Position numbers and translations under genes: made by a program. A stretch of DNA of 64,000 bases, taken from positions 1,054,001 to 1,118,000 of the forward strand of contig NZ_CP016804.1 in the NCBI RefSeq assembly GCF_001886955.1, read 5' to 3'. Source of the stretch: Halodesulfurarchaeum formicicum. GTDB taxonomy: Archaea; Halobacteriota; Halobacteria; Halobacteriales; Halobacteriaceae. Positions 23,150-33,994 of the stretch are shown here, piece by piece. Numbering within the stretch: position 1 is the first letter of the stretch; each line of letters begins with the position of its first letter. The notes under the pieces were generated by a model that worked only from the letters and a program-made list of their open reading frames with translations, was not told the DNA's origin and did no database searches.

Positions 23150-24433
23150 ATGAGCACAGTCCGATGCTGGAGACAACTCGCACATATCGAGGGGAAAATC
23201 GTCAATCACCAACAGGTGAGCGACGACCTCGATGACTGCGGGTTCGCAGCGTCGAAACTGTGGAACGTCGCCCGATACTACACGCAAGGCCGATGGGATA
23301 AGGGCGGGGAAATCCCCGACGACGGCGAACTCAAATCCGAACTCAAGGAACACGAACGATACAGTGACCTCCATTCTCAGTCAAGTCAGCGAGTTCTCGA
23401 AGAGCTTGCTGAGTCGTTCACCAGTTGGTACAAAGCACGCCAACGCGGAGACGAGAACGCCAACCCACCCGGCTACCGCAAACACGGCGACGAACACCCG
23501 CGTTCCACCGTGACGTGGAAGCAGAAAGGAATCAAGCACGACGCCAAGCACAATCAACTGCGTCTAAGCAAGGGCTTCAACCTCAAACAGCACCGCTCGG
23601 ACTTCATTCTCGCGGAATACGAGACGCGACCGGACGTGACCGTGGAGAACATCCAACAAGTTCGGGCCGTGTGGAACGGCGACCGTTGGGAACTCCACCT
23701 CGTCTGCAAGGTCGAAATCCCCGCCGAGGATGCACCCGGTGACAACACGGCGGGCATCGACCTCGGTATCAAGAACTACCTCGCTATCGCCTACGACGAC
23801 GGTGATGCCGAGTTGTACCCCGGAAACGTGCTGAAACAGGACAAGCACTACTTCACCCGTGACGAGTACGATACAGAGGGCGAGAACGGCCCGTCACGTC
23901 GTGTGCTTCGTGCCCGTCAGAAACTCTCGCGTCGAAAAGACCACTTCCTTCATGCACTCGCTAAACACGTCGTTGAGCAGTGCATCGACCACGAGGTTGG
24001 TCGCATCGCCATCGGCGACTTGAGTAGGATTCGTGAGGACGAGAACGGTGACTCGCGGAATTGGGGCCGAAGTGGGAACAAGAAACTCCACGGATGGGAG
24101 TTCGACCGGTTCACCACGTTGCTCGAATACAAGGCCGAGGAACACGGAATCCTCGTAGACCGCACAAGCGAGCGAAACACGTCGAAGACGTGTTCGTGTT
24201 GTGGGCGGAAGCGTGAGGCGAATCGCGTGGAGCGTGGCTTGTACGTCTGTGAATCGTGCGGAGCGACGATGAACGCAGACGTGAATGGTGCGGTAAACAT
24301 TCGCAGAAAGATAACTCAGAGTCCTCCTACGGGGGATATGAGTAACGGTCGTTTGGCACGGCCAGTAGCCTACCTGTTCAACCAAACCTCGGGGCGTTTC
24401 GCACCGAGCGAACAGGTTGGTTGCAAACCGTAA
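23150..24433 (+). CDS. tnpB: RNA-guided endonuclease TnpB (IS1341 type)
   Basis: TnpB is the omega-RNA-guided RuvC nuclease of IS200/IS605 elements and the ancestor of Cas12. The 427-residue protein has the N-terminal helix-turn-helix/wedge region, RuvC-I GIDLGIKNYLAIAYDD (Asp 204), RuvC-II RIAIGDLSRIREDE (residues 286-298), a zinc finger CSCCG...CESCG (C348, C351, C367, C370) and RuvC-III MNADVNGAVNIRR (Asp 377). At the usual RuvC-II glutamate position there is Gly 289; Glu 296 or Glu 298 may substitute. The ATG at 23150 is used, though a TTG lies two codons upstream. The gene appears intact. Confidence 0.92.
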   Translation: MSTVRCWRQLAHIEGKIVNHQQVSDDLDDCGFAASKLWNVARYYTQGRWDKGGEIPDDGELKSELKEHERYSDLHSQSSQRVLEELAESFTSWYKARQRGDENANPPGYRKHGDEHPRSTVTWKQKGIKHDAKHNQLRLSKGFNLKQHRSDFILAEYETRPDVTVENIQQVRAVWNGDRWELHLVCKVEIPAEDAPGDNTAGIDLGIKNYLAIAYDDGDAELYPGNVLKQDKHYFTRDEYDTEGENGPSRRVLRARQKLSRRKDHFLHALAKHVVEQCIDHEVGRIAIGDLSRIREDENGDSRNWGRSGNKKLHGWEFDRFTTLLEYKAEEHGILVDRTSERNTSKTCSCCGRKREANRVERGLYVCESCGATMNADVNGAVNIRRKITQSPPTGDMSNGRLARPVAYLFNQTSGRFAPSEQVGCKP

Positions 24434-24482
24434 TATCCCAACGCTCGGGAATCCTCGCCCTTCAGGGCGGGGAGGATGTCAA
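24300..24482 (+). ncRNA. Predicted omega RNA (reRNA) of the tnpB element
   Basis: In characterised TnpB systems the guide scaffold is transcribed from the 3' part of tnpB through the right end, and its last bases come from the flanking DNA. Here the tnpB 3' end, the 18-base gap and the right-end hairpin at 24452-24473 have that arrangement. The predicted guide would start near 24483 (AACTGGTTTCCCACCGCC region). The 5' limit is a guess. Confidence 0.45.
24452..24473 (+). repeat. Right-end hairpin of the insertion sequence
   Basis: TCCTCGCCC pairs with GGGCGGGGA around loop TTCA, with one T-G wobble. It shares its core with the left-end hairpin and is the expected terminal stem of the omega RNA. 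Confidence 0.8.
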
Positions 24483-24553
24483 CTGGTTTCCCACCGCCTT
24501 CTCCGAACTGACTCCAGTGAACTGTGCTAGTGCCAACGCGAAACGTAATTCAA

Positions 24554-25576
24554 TCAACGGTCCACAGGTCCGGAAACCGCGACGACCTGTTTCCCGATGT
24601 TTTCCCCGGAGAAAAGGCCGAGGAACGCGTTTGGTGCGTTTTCGAGCCCCTCAACGACACTTTCACGGTGCTTGATTTCGCCGGACGCGACCCACTTACC
24701 GAGTTGCTCGTCGGCCGTTTCGAACCGACTTATGTAATCGTGCACGAGCAACCCTTGGACTTTCGCGCGCACGGGGATAAGTTGCGGAAGTTTCCGCGGA
24801 CCAGTCGGCACACCCTCATCGTTGTAGTGAGCGATTTGTCCGCAGACCGCAACACGAGCATCGAGATTCAGTTTCGTGAATACCGCGTCCGTAATCGGCC
24901 CGCCGACGTTGTCGAAGTAGACATCGACCCCCTGCGGGGCGGCCTCGTCGAGTGCTGCACCGTAATCATCGACCGCCTTGTAATTGATTGCAGCGTCGAA
25001 ACCGAGGTCCTCGGTGAGCCACTCGACTTTCTCGTCGGAACCCGCAAAGCCAACGGTGTGACACCCGTTCAAGTTCGCGATTTGGCCGACGACAGACCCA
25101 ACCGCGCCAGCGGCCCCGGAGACGACAACGGTATCACCAGGCTTGGGCTCACCGACTTCGAGGAGCCCGAAGTACGCGGTCCGACCAGGCATGCCGAGGA
25201 CCCCGAGGTAGGCCGGCAGATCTGCGACCGATGGATCGACTGGAGTGACACTGTCGGCGTCGAGAACGCTGTAGTCCGCCCAGGTTCCCATGCCAGTCAC
25301 GAGGTCCCCCTCGTCGTATGCATTACTGTTACTTTCGGTGACTTCGCCAACAACGGCCCCCTCCATCGGGTCGCCAATGTTCCAGGGTTCAGCATACGAC
25401 TCGGTGTCCCGCATTCGCCCCCGCATGTAGGGGTCGACGGAGAGATAGTGAACGCGGACGAGGAGTTCGCCGGATCGTGGCTCCGGCACCTCGCCCTCTC
25501 GGAGTTCGAAGCTGTCCATGTCAGGTTCGCCAGACGGCCGCTGAGCAAACACCCATTCGCGGTTCGAGTGAGACAT
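24554..25576 (-). CDS. NADP-dependent MDR-family oxidoreductase (curcumin/alkenal reductase-like)
   Basis: The 340-residue protein is a zinc-independent medium-chain reductase. Signatures are YLSVDPYMRGRM near the N-terminus, GDPMEGAVVGEV, YLGVLGMPGRTAYFGLLEVG and the NADP motif VVVSGAAGAVGSVVGQIA, followed by VDVYFDNVGGPITDAVF. This is the CurA/YfmJ/leukotriene B4 dehydrogenase-like group, which reduces alpha,beta-unsaturated carbonyls. The physiological substrate is unknown. The ATG at 25574-25576 is chosen because similarity starts with SNREWVFAQRPSGEP. The right border of the insertion sequence lies about 70 bases beyond its stop codon. Confidence 0.88.
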   Translation of the reverse strand: MSHSNREWVFAQRPSGEPDMDSFELREGEVPEPRSGELLVRVHYLSVDPYMRGRMRDTESYAEPWNIGDPMEGAVVGEVTESNSNAYDEGDLVTGMGTWADYSVLDADSVTPVDPSVADLPAYLGVLGMPGRTAYFGLLEVGEPKPGDTVVVSGAAGAVGSVVGQIANLNGCHTVGFAGSDEKVEWLTEDLGFDAAINYKAVDDYGAALDEAAPQGVDVYFDNVGGPITDAVFTKLNLDARVAVCGQIAHYNDEGVPTGPRKLPQLIPVRAKVQGLLVHDYISRFETADEQLGKWVASGEIKHRESVVEGLENAPNAFLGLFSGENIGKQVVAVSGPVDR

Positions 25577-25750
25577 ATATGGAGTTGGGTTCCCGCACTG
25601 AAACCGGTTCCCCCGGCCGAAATCTTCTGTTTGGAACGCACTGGGCAACCAATTGCCAATGTCGTCAACTGGTCCGGAGTCAAGCCCCGTTGCATCCGTC
25701 CTGCCGCCTGTGAAAGGGTCATTACCGTCCCTGTCGAACAGAGGTTCACA

Positions 25751-26722
25751 GTGTCGAACTCGTCAGCCGGGACGGCATCGGACCTATGGACCCGAACTCG
25801 CATTTCCGTCCGGGCAGCGATCGCCATGGCTCGCCCGTATTTTCTGCTCGGGACGATCCCACTCTATCTCGTCGGTGCATTGGGGGCTGCCCGGGACCCA
25901 CGGGCACTAGCCGTCGTCCCGTTTTTCATCGGGCTGGCGGTCGTCTTGTCGATCCAATTGCAGACTCACTTTTACAACGAGTACCACGACCGCGAGACCG
26001 ATCGGACCGCGGCTTCCTCTCTGCTCACAGGCGGCAGTGGAGCCCTCGTAAAATACGATCTCTACGACGAGTTCGCGCTGTGGCTGGGCCGTGCCGCCGT
26101 CTTGCTAGCTCTTGGGTTGACTGGTGTGCTTGCCATGGTTGCGTTCAGACCCCTGCTACTTGGTGTCGTCTTTCTCGCCATCGCTTTGGGGTGGGCCTAC
26201 TCTTCGCCACCAGCCAGATTCGTCGCCAGAGGGCTCGGGGAACTGACAGTCGTCGTTCTGGCCGGGGTTCTGGTCCCGCTGTTCGGATTCCTGCTCCAGG
26301 GCGGGACTGCCACGCAGGACATCCTGCCCATTCTCGGGACCCTCGTCCCGCTTACCTTCGGGATGAACATCGCGACGACGCTACCGGATATCGACGGTGA
26401 TCGCCGGACCGGTAAACGGACCCTGGCGGTCCGACTGGGTGCCCGGCGCGTCGTGGACATCGGGTTCGTGGCGTTTCTCCTGGGGTGTGCCGTTGGCGTG
26501 TGGACACTAGAGCAGCTCCTCCCGGGTGCCGGCATGATCGGGCTCGCCGTCGCGGCTGTCATCTGTCTCGTCGGCGTGAGTCCTGTTGCTGGGGCCCGAT
26601 CTGGAGACCAACAGGCGGCATCGCGAATGGCCGTGATCGTCACCGCTGCATACGGAACAATAGTCAGCGGGCTCAGTCTCGTCATCGTGGCGGGGGCGTG
26701 GGCGATTTCACTCCCCTGGTGA
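25751..26722 (+). CDS. UbiA-family prenyltransferase
   Basis: This 323-residue membrane enzyme, with about eight or nine hydrophobic segments, transfers a polyprenyl chain to an acceptor. The two aspartate-rich motifs are NEYHDRETD (near residue 75) and DIDGDRRTGKRTLAVRLG (near residue 210), which bind the prenyl diphosphate through magnesium. MenA-like roles in menaquinone synthesis are possible, but UbiA enzymes also serve lipid and heme pathways in archaea. The start is uncertain: GTG at 25751 gives a natural 30-residue lead, and ATG at 25826 is the next option. A methyltransferase gene lies 92 bases downstream. Confidence 0.85.
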   Translation: MSNSSAGTASDLWTRTRISVRAAIAMARPYFLLGTIPLYLVGALGAARDPRALAVVPFFIGLAVVLSIQLQTHFYNEYHDRETDRTAASSLLTGGSGALVKYDLYDEFALWLGRAAVLLALGLTGVLAMVAFRPLLLGVVFLAIALGWAYSSPPARFVARGLGELTVVVLAGVLVPLFGFLLQGGTATQDILPILGTLVPLTFGMNIATTLPDIDGDRRTGKRTLAVRLGARRVVDIGFVAFLLGCAVGVWTLEQLLPGAGMIGLAVAAVICLVGVSPVAGARSGDQQAASRMAVIVTAAYGTIVSGLSLVIVAGAWAISLPW

Positions 26723-26814
26723 GTCCGTTCGTGTCGATTTTCGTTCGCCGAGCCGGTCGTGCCGACTCCTCAAGGGTGAAATACGAGACGCCGGTAGAGG
26801 ACACAGTGACCGCG

Positions 26815-27363
26815 ATGGACGAGCATATTCTCGATTCTGAAAAAGCAGCACAGTTGGAGGACAAAACCAGGTGTCGAATCGTGTCCCAGGAGGAGCTTTT
26901 GGGCGCTATCGGCGACGGGGATACAGTGATCGACATTGGCTCAGGGACTGGCTTTTTCACGGACGACATGGCGATTCGAGCCGAGAAAGTCTACGCCGTC
27001 GACTTCCAGGAGGGGATGCACGAGTTCTACCGGGAGAAGGGCGTGCCGAAGAACGTCGAACTCGTCCTCTCGCGGGCCGCCCAAATCGAAATCGAGCACG
27101 CCGATGTGATCGTCTCGATTCTCTCCCTGCACGAGATCGACCTCGAAAAGGCACTCGCCACGTTCCAGAAGGTGCTCGGTCCAGACGGGCGGCTTATCGT
27201 CATCGACTGGAGTCAGAACGCCGAGACAGATGACATCCCACCACGGGAAAAGCTTTACACGGCAGCGAGTGCCGCCGAGGCAGTCTCGGAGTTCTTTGAG
27301 GTCCTCGAGGCCGAAGAACGATACAACACGTTCAAACTCGTGGCGAAAGCCAAACAGCAGTAA
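26815..27363 (+). CDS. Class I SAM-dependent methyltransferase
   Basis: The 182-residue protein reads EHILDSEKAAQLEDKTRCR at its start, then motif I TVIDIGSGTGFFTDDMA, the acidic loop YAVDFQEGMHEFY, and ADVIVSILSLHEIDLEKAL with LGPDGRLIVIDW. It belongs to a widespread small archaeal/bacterial methyltransferase group of unknown target. A UbiA prenyltransferase precedes it in the same direction, so quinone or lipid methylation is conceivable as an inference. It converges on ilvD, 12 bases away. Confidence 0.83.
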   Translation: MDEHILDSEKAAQLEDKTRCRIVSQEELLGAIGDGDTVIDIGSGTGFFTDDMAIRAEKVYAVDFQEGMHEFYREKGVPKNVELVLSRAAQIEIEHADVIVSILSLHEIDLEKALATFQKVLGPDGRLIVIDWSQNAETDDIPPREKLYTAASAAEAVSEFFEVLEAEERYNTFKLVAKAKQQ

Positions 27364-27375
27364 ACCCTGATTTGG

Positions 27376-29109
27376 CTAGTCCCACTGGACGCCAGGATTC
27401 GAGACGGCCCCGTTGGCCGCCGACCCGAAGTCCCGATGGTACTTCGCCAGAACACCGTTCTCGTACGTTGGCTCGGGATCGTGATCGTCGAGCCGGTCCT
27501 CGATCTCCGCCGGTGTCAGGTCGACCGATAGCTCGAGTTCGTCGATATCGATTCGGACCTGATCGCCGTCTTCGAGCGCGGCAATCGGGCCCCCGACGAA
27601 CGCCTCGGGAGCCACGTGCCCGATCGAGAATCCCCGAGTCGCGCCGGAGAACCGACCGTCAGTAAACAGAGCGACGTCATCGGCGTGGCCCTGGCCGGCA
27701 ACGGCCGAGGTAACGCCGAGCATTTCGCGCATTCCCGGGCCACCTCGCGGACCCTCGTTCCGGATACAGATGACATCCCCAGATTCGACCTGACCCGCCT
27801 CGACGTACTCCATCGCAGGCTCCTCCGACTCGAAAACACGGACTGGGCCCTCGTGGGCAAGGTGATCCTTTCCGGTGATTTTAATGACCGCACCATCCGG
27901 CGCGAGGTTGCCAGTGAGAATTCGAATCGCTCCCCGCTCGTGAATCGGATCCTCGACGGGGTGCAAGAAGGAAACGTCAAGTGTGTCAATCGACGGTGGA
28001 TCGATCCGATCGAGCTCCGCCGCGAGGCTCCGACCCGTCACGGTCATAGCCTCTCCATGGAGCAGACCAGCGTCGTGCAGGGCTGATAGAACAACGGGGA
28101 CGCCACCGATTTCGTGCAAGTCGTTCATGACGCGGCTCCCCCCTGGCTGGAGGTGAGCGATCTTCGGCGTGCGAGCGCTCACCTCGTTGAACGTCTCGAT
28201 GTCGAGGTCCACACCGGCTTCGGCGGCCATCGCGAGTAGATGTAGCACGGCGTTGGTCGACCCGCCGACCGCAACCTGGAGCGCGATGGCGTTTTCGAAG
28301 GATTCCCGGGTTAGAAAGTCCGAGGGGCGGCGTCGTTCCGAGACGACTTCCACGGCCAGTCGACCGGCGCGTTCGGCCTCCTGGTACCGGGAGTCGTGTT
28401 CGGCTGGTGGCGAGGCAGACCCCAGCGGTGCAAACCCCAGTGTCTCCGCGATCGAAGCCATCGTGTTGGCCGTGAACATCCCACCACAGGACCCCGGTCC
28501 CGGACAGGCCACTCGTTCCATCCGGTCCAGTTCCTCCGGTTCCATCTTGCCGGAGCTGACCGCCCCGACGCTCTCGAACATGTTTTGGATCGTGATTTCC
28601 CGACCGTCGTGTTCGCCCGGCATGATCGATCCGCCATAGAGGAAGACCGCGGGGAGGTCAGTCCTGATCGCGGCCATCATCATGCCCGGCATGTTCTTAT
28701 CACAGCCACCCAGTGTGACCAGGCCGTCCATCCGTTCACCGAAGGCGACCAGTTCGACGGAATCGGCGATCAATTCACGGGAGATCAGCGACGCCTTCAT
28801 CCCCTCCGTGCCCATCGAGATGGCGTCGGAAATAGTGATAGTGCCGAACTCGATGGGCATCCCACCCGCCGAATCGATACCCTCCCGTGCGCTCTCGGCG
28901 ACAGCATCAAGATGGACGTTACACGGCGTGATATCAGCGGCCGGATTCGCGATGCCGATCATCGGTGAGGCCAGGTCCTCGTCGTCGTAGTCCATGGCCC
29001 GAAACATCGCCCGATGTGGGGCCCGTTCGGCGCCCTGGACGACCTCGTTGCTCGGCAACGAGGGGTCCTTCTCGTAGTGGAACAGGTCGGAATCTCCCTG
29101 GTCTGGCAT
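27376..29109 (-). CDS. ilvD: Dihydroxy-acid dehydratase
   Basis: The enzyme dehydrates 2,3-dihydroxy-isovalerate and 2,3-dihydroxy-3-methylvalerate in valine, leucine and isoleucine synthesis. At 577 residues it has the usual size. Iron-sulfur cluster cysteines are visible in [20 protein letters not shown] and [19 protein letters not shown], the IlvD/EDD signatures. The C-terminal [22 protein letters not shown] is also standard. Sugar-acid dehydratases share the family, but the overall pattern is closest to IlvD. The cluster type ([2Fe-2S] or oxygen-labile [4Fe-4S]) cannot be read from sequence here. Confidence 0.94.
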   Translation of the reverse strand: MPDQGDSDLFHYEKDPSLPSNEVVQGAERAPHRAMFRAMDYDDEDLASPMIGIANPAADITPCNVHLDAVAESAREGIDSAGGMPIEFGTITISDAISMGTEGMKASLISRELIADSVELVAFGERMDGLVTLGGCDKNMPGMMMAAIRTDLPAVFLYGGSIMPGEHDGREITIQNMFESVGAVSSGKMEPEELDRMERVACPGPGSCGGMFTANTMASIAETLGFAPLGSASPPAEHDSRYQEAERAGRLAVEVVSERRRPSDFLTRESFENAIALQVAVGGSTNAVLHLLAMAAEAGVDLDIETFNEVSARTPKIAHLQPGGSRVMNDLHEIGGVPVVLSALHDAGLLHGEAMTVTGRSLAAELDRIDPPSIDTLDVSFLHPVEDPIHERGAIRILTGNLAPDGAVIKITGKDHLAHEGPVRVFESEEPAMEYVEAGQVESGDVICIRNEGPRGGPGMREMLGVTSAVAGQGHADDVALFTDGRFSGATRGFSIGHVAPEAFVGGPIAALEDGDQVRIDIDELELSVDLTPAEIEDRLDDHDPEPTYENGVLAKYHRDFGSAANGAVSNPGVQWD

Positions 29110-29173
29110 ACGAGAGCAACTCCCTCACGATATTTAAAAGACCGCGTTACCCACGAAAACAGGTCATTTTGGA

Positions 29174-30367
29174 CTACATCTCCTCGACAAAACCGGCGTG
29201 ACTCTGCGCCCGATCGGAAAACGAAATCCGATACACGGCCCGCGACGCGAGAAGAGCAATGGCCAACTCCAGACCCCCACTGGCGAGAAAGGCTGCCAGG
29301 TAGCCGTACAGATCCGTGACCGTACCGCCGATCAGAAACCCGGCGAACATTCCGAGACTCCCGAACACGTTGAATCCGCCCATTGCCGCACCACGCTCCG
29401 TCGCAGGCACGATATCGGTGACCAGGGCCATCGTGGCGGGCGACACGAGCGCACCGGCCAGACCAACGACAACCATGAGGCCCGCCGCAGCCGTGTACGT
29501 TGGTGCCAGGCCAACAGCGATGATCGAAATGCCATAGAGAATCGAACCAACGACGACCGGAACGAACCGGCCGATTCGATCGGAGAGCGACCCGGCCGGA
29601 TACTGAAAGAGCGCAAAGGGAGCGAAGAACAATGTCAGGGTGAGGCCTGCCTGAGCCGGGTCGAGGCCGAACGCGTCTCTGAAGTACGCCACACCGGCCA
29701 GGGCGAAGAAGCCGGCTGTCAACCGATCGATGAATCCGAACGCGAACGGCACGAGAAGGGATGGGTACGAACGGACCCGATCGATTACAATAGAAACCGG
29801 AAGGCCGCCCCCGGCTCCACGGTCGGGAATCGTGGCTGCAAGCACCGCGGCACCGGCAAGAAGGGCCCCGCCACCGTATATCGGGACGAGCGGGCCGACA
29901 CTCGCGAGTTGCCCGCCAGCAATCGACCCCAATGCCGCACCAAATCCGATAGCCGTGCCAGCAGCACCCATGTTCCGCCCGTGACCACCACCGAGATCCA
30001 TGAGTTTCGTGATCGACAGCGAGAACGCTCCGATGGTGAATGCCCCACCGACGAACCGCAGTAGGATGACGAACCCGAATCCAAGGCCCAGGTACGGAGC
30101 AAGTGCGACGGCAACGTAACTGCCCGCGCCGCCGAGTGCGCCCAGCACGACGAGCGGGCGTCGTGATCCCAGCACGTCGCTGAGTACGCCCCAGAGAACG
30201 GCGAAGACGACGAAGCCACCGAACTCCGCGACGAGAAACCACGTTCCGTCCAGGATCCCACCACTCCCACCGAGCGCAACAACCGTCTCGTCGAGCCCTG
30301 GATACAGGAATACTTGGGAGACGAGGACACTCCAAACTACGAGGGCCAGACGGGAGCGCTCGCTCAT
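29174..30367 (-). CDS. MFS transporter
   Basis: The 397-residue protein has about twelve membrane helices and the MFS motif A in the loop between helices 2 and 3, GVLSDVLGSRRPLVVLGALGG, with a related repeat GSLSDRIGRFVPVVVGSILYG in the second half. The drug/H+ antiporter subfamily is the most likely place. The transported molecule is unknown. The ATG at 30365-30367 is chosen because upstream in-frame sequence has no coding character. It sits between ilvD and katG in the same direction, without evidence for an operon. Confidence 0.85.
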   Translation of the reverse strand: MSERSRLALVVWSVLVSQVFLYPGLDETVVALGGSGGILDGTWFLVAEFGGFVVFAVLWGVLSDVLGSRRPLVVLGALGGAGSYVAVALAPYLGLGFGFVILLRFVGGAFTIGAFSLSITKLMDLGGGHGRNMGAAGTAIGFGAALGSIAGGQLASVGPLVPIYGGGALLAGAAVLAATIPDRGAGGGLPVSIVIDRVRSYPSLLVPFAFGFIDRLTAGFFALAGVAYFRDAFGLDPAQAGLTLTLFFAPFALFQYPAGSLSDRIGRFVPVVVGSILYGISIIAVGLAPTYTAAAGLMVVVGLAGALVSPATMALVTDIVPATERGAAMGGFNVFGSLGMFAGFLIGGTVTDLYGYLAAFLASGGLELAIALLASRAVYRISFSDRAQSHAGFVEEM

Positions 30368-30585
30368 GGAACTGCGGCCAAGCGAACGGTTCCGGTTAGT
30401 AGCATCTTCACACGGACAACTCCTGTCCCAGACTTCATGGGGAGGGAAAAGACAGTTGTGCAATCACCGAGACCCACCTGTTCTTTCGGCTCCGTTCCGA
30501 CCCATTCATTTCGCACGCTTCGGCCGTGTACCCACCAACGACCGACAGCGGACGACGATATGTGCCGGGGCGACCCAGTGAACTT

Positions 30586-32781
<2,196 letters not shown>

Positions 32782-32904
32782 CTAAAGTGTACGTGAGGTA
32801 GCAAGGATCGGGATATCTCGAAGCAGAGAGAGGATTGGCGTTCTCGAAGTGGTCGTGCAAGTGAGCCCGATTCGGAAGCTGTGATCTCTAATCCCCCGGC
32901 GGAT

Positions 32905-33165
32905 TCAGACGCTTGCGACCCGTTCGTCAGCAGTTCGTGTCTCCGCAGTTTTCGGTCGATACAGACGTCGCCTGCCGTGTGAATAGATGTCTTCCTCGAT
33001 CACGTTGGCATCGTGAAGGTCGGAAATCGCATCACGCACCACTCGGAAGGGGAGACGAGTCGCGTCGAGGAGCTCTGCCTGGGTCATGACCGATTGTTTC
33101 GCAAGCGTCTCGTAGACCATCTGTGTGTGCGGGGGCATCTCGTCGACACAATCTGGGCGCTTCAT
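32905..33165 (-). CDS. Small winged-helix regulator (paralogue of the gene at 36798)
   Basis: The 86-residue protein is mostly one winged helix: PPHTQMVYETLAKQSVMTQ, then AELLDATRLPFRVVRDAI as the helix-turn-helix and VIEEDIYSHGRRRLYRP as the wing. It is of the small MarR/TrmB-like haloarchaeal type. A second gene, 36798-37064, has the same layout and many identities (VY.L..TQ..L.....L..R.VR.A...L......I.ED.Y......LYR). Its target is unknown. The ATG at 33163-33165 is used; an upstream ATG at 33234 would add 23 residues of unlikely sequence. Confidence 0.7.
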   Translation of the reverse strand: MKRPDCVDEMPPHTQMVYETLAKQSVMTQAELLDATRLPFRVVRDAISDLHDANVIEEDIYSHGRRRLYRPKTAETRTADERVASV

Positions 33166-33355
33166 ATCAGCAGAGACGGCCAGTTCGAAGGTAAGACCGA
33201 TGGGAAAGTGATTGGGTTTGCCAGCGGGTGACAATCCCGGGGGTCACCTCGAAGGGGCTTCCTCAACAGCACATCAAACCAAAACTGACCTTGGAAGCCG
33301 TTCTGTCGAAGATGTTCGGGAGCAGGAGTAACCGGTCATCTCCCAAAACCCGATC

Positions 33356-33526
33356 ATGGCATATCAGTTCGAGTGTCAGGCCCCCGCTTGTGTGTTCCTG
33401 ATCCGGGCAGCAGACCCAGCGGAGGTCATTTCTCAGGTGAAACGACACGCAGCGACCGAGCACGGGAAAACGCCCCCGAGTGACGAACGAGTGCGGGACC
33501 GAATGGACACCGTCGAAGTCGAGTGA
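33356..33526 (+). CDS. Small DUF1059-like cysteine protein
   Basis: The 56-residue protein begins AYQFECQAPACVFLIRAAD and continues EVISQVKRHAATEHG. The pattern of a small cysteine-containing beta hairpin followed by a helix with QVKxHAxxxHG matches DUF1059, whose function is unknown. Cysteines 7 and 12 and histidines 31 and 36 could bind a metal, but this is inference. It ends eight bases before the stop of the convergent MoaD-like gene at 33535. Confidence 0.62.
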   Translation: MAYQFECQAPACVFLIRAADPAEVISQVKRHAATEHGKTPPSDERVRDRMDTVEVE

Positions 33527-33534
33527 GGTTCAGC

Positions 33535-33930
33535 TTAGAAGCAAAAGACGAAGGGGTTCATCATCGCCACCCGATCCTCGGCTTCCAGTTTCGTCCGGAA
33601 CCCGTCCAGATGGACGTTGAACGTCCCGTTGATCGTGATCCGAGCGAACCGACGGGTCCGTTCGCCTGGTGGATTCTTCCGCCAGGTACCAGGGAGTTTT
33701 TCAGGCGGGTCAGCCCATCCATCGGTGGTCTCTTCTTCGGGCGTCGTCGCTAGCACCAACTCCTCGACGTCATACTCCTCGAAAAAGGCCGACAGAAAAT
33801 CTCCAAGGGTGTCGCCGGGAAAGGAGTAGGTGAGTTCGTGGGCCCCCACCGCATCGCGAACGTGGCCGGTACAGCGAACCGTCACGGTCGTGGTCTTCGT
33901 CAGGTCGCCGCCCCAGTCAGATTGTTCCAT
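33535..33930 (-). CDS. MoaD/ThiS-like beta-grasp protein without a diglycine tail
   Basis: The 131-residue protein starts TVTVRCTGHVRDAVGAHELT and has the MoaD-like order: a beta strand, TLGDFLSAFFEEYDV helix, and late RITINGTFNVHLDGFRTKLE with DRVAMMNPF, where MoaD has its LxxGDEVAxxPPxxGG end. The C-terminus is NPFVFCF with a penultimate cysteine, so the Gly-Gly needed for thiocarboxylation or conjugation is missing. A 35-residue insert (TPEEETTDGWADPPE region) separates the halves. It may be a structural relative rather than a sulfur carrier. Confidence 0.55.
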   Translation of the reverse strand: MEQSDWGGDLTKTTTVTVRCTGHVRDAVGAHELTYSFPGDTLGDFLSAFFEEYDVEELVLATTPEEETTDGWADPPEKLPGTWRKNPPGERTRRFARITINGTFNVHLDGFRTKLEAEDRVAMMNPFVFCF

Positions 33931-33994
33931 ACTGGTCGGAGGGCTTCAGACTGAAAAGGATGCCCGACGAACATATTCGGGTACGTCCGGCCGC

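Larger units (their letters stand above)
23025..24482 (+). mobile_element. IS1341-type (IS200/IS605 superfamily) element carrying only tnpB
   Basis: The element is defined by one tnpB gene between two hairpins with a shared core. The left hairpin is CCCCGCCC-TTCA-GGGCGGGG (23032-23051), the right one TCCTCGCCC-TTCA-GGGCGGGGA (24452-24473). There is no tnpA and no terminal inverted repeat or target duplication, as expected for this family. The right end is probably near GGATGTCAAC at 24482; the left border is uncertain by about 20 bases. It sits between the alcohol dehydrogenase and the MDR reductase genes without breaking either. Confidence 0.85.

Noticed and set aside
23032-24473. CRISPR-like array from the repeated hairpins
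   Set aside because: Only two copies exist, 1.4 kb apart, with tnpB between them. They are insertion-sequence ends.
24524-25750. A 400-residue N-terminal extension of the UbiA prenyltransferase
   Set aside because: The open frame runs through, but it is antisense to the intact MDR reductase gene and unlike any prenyltransferase.
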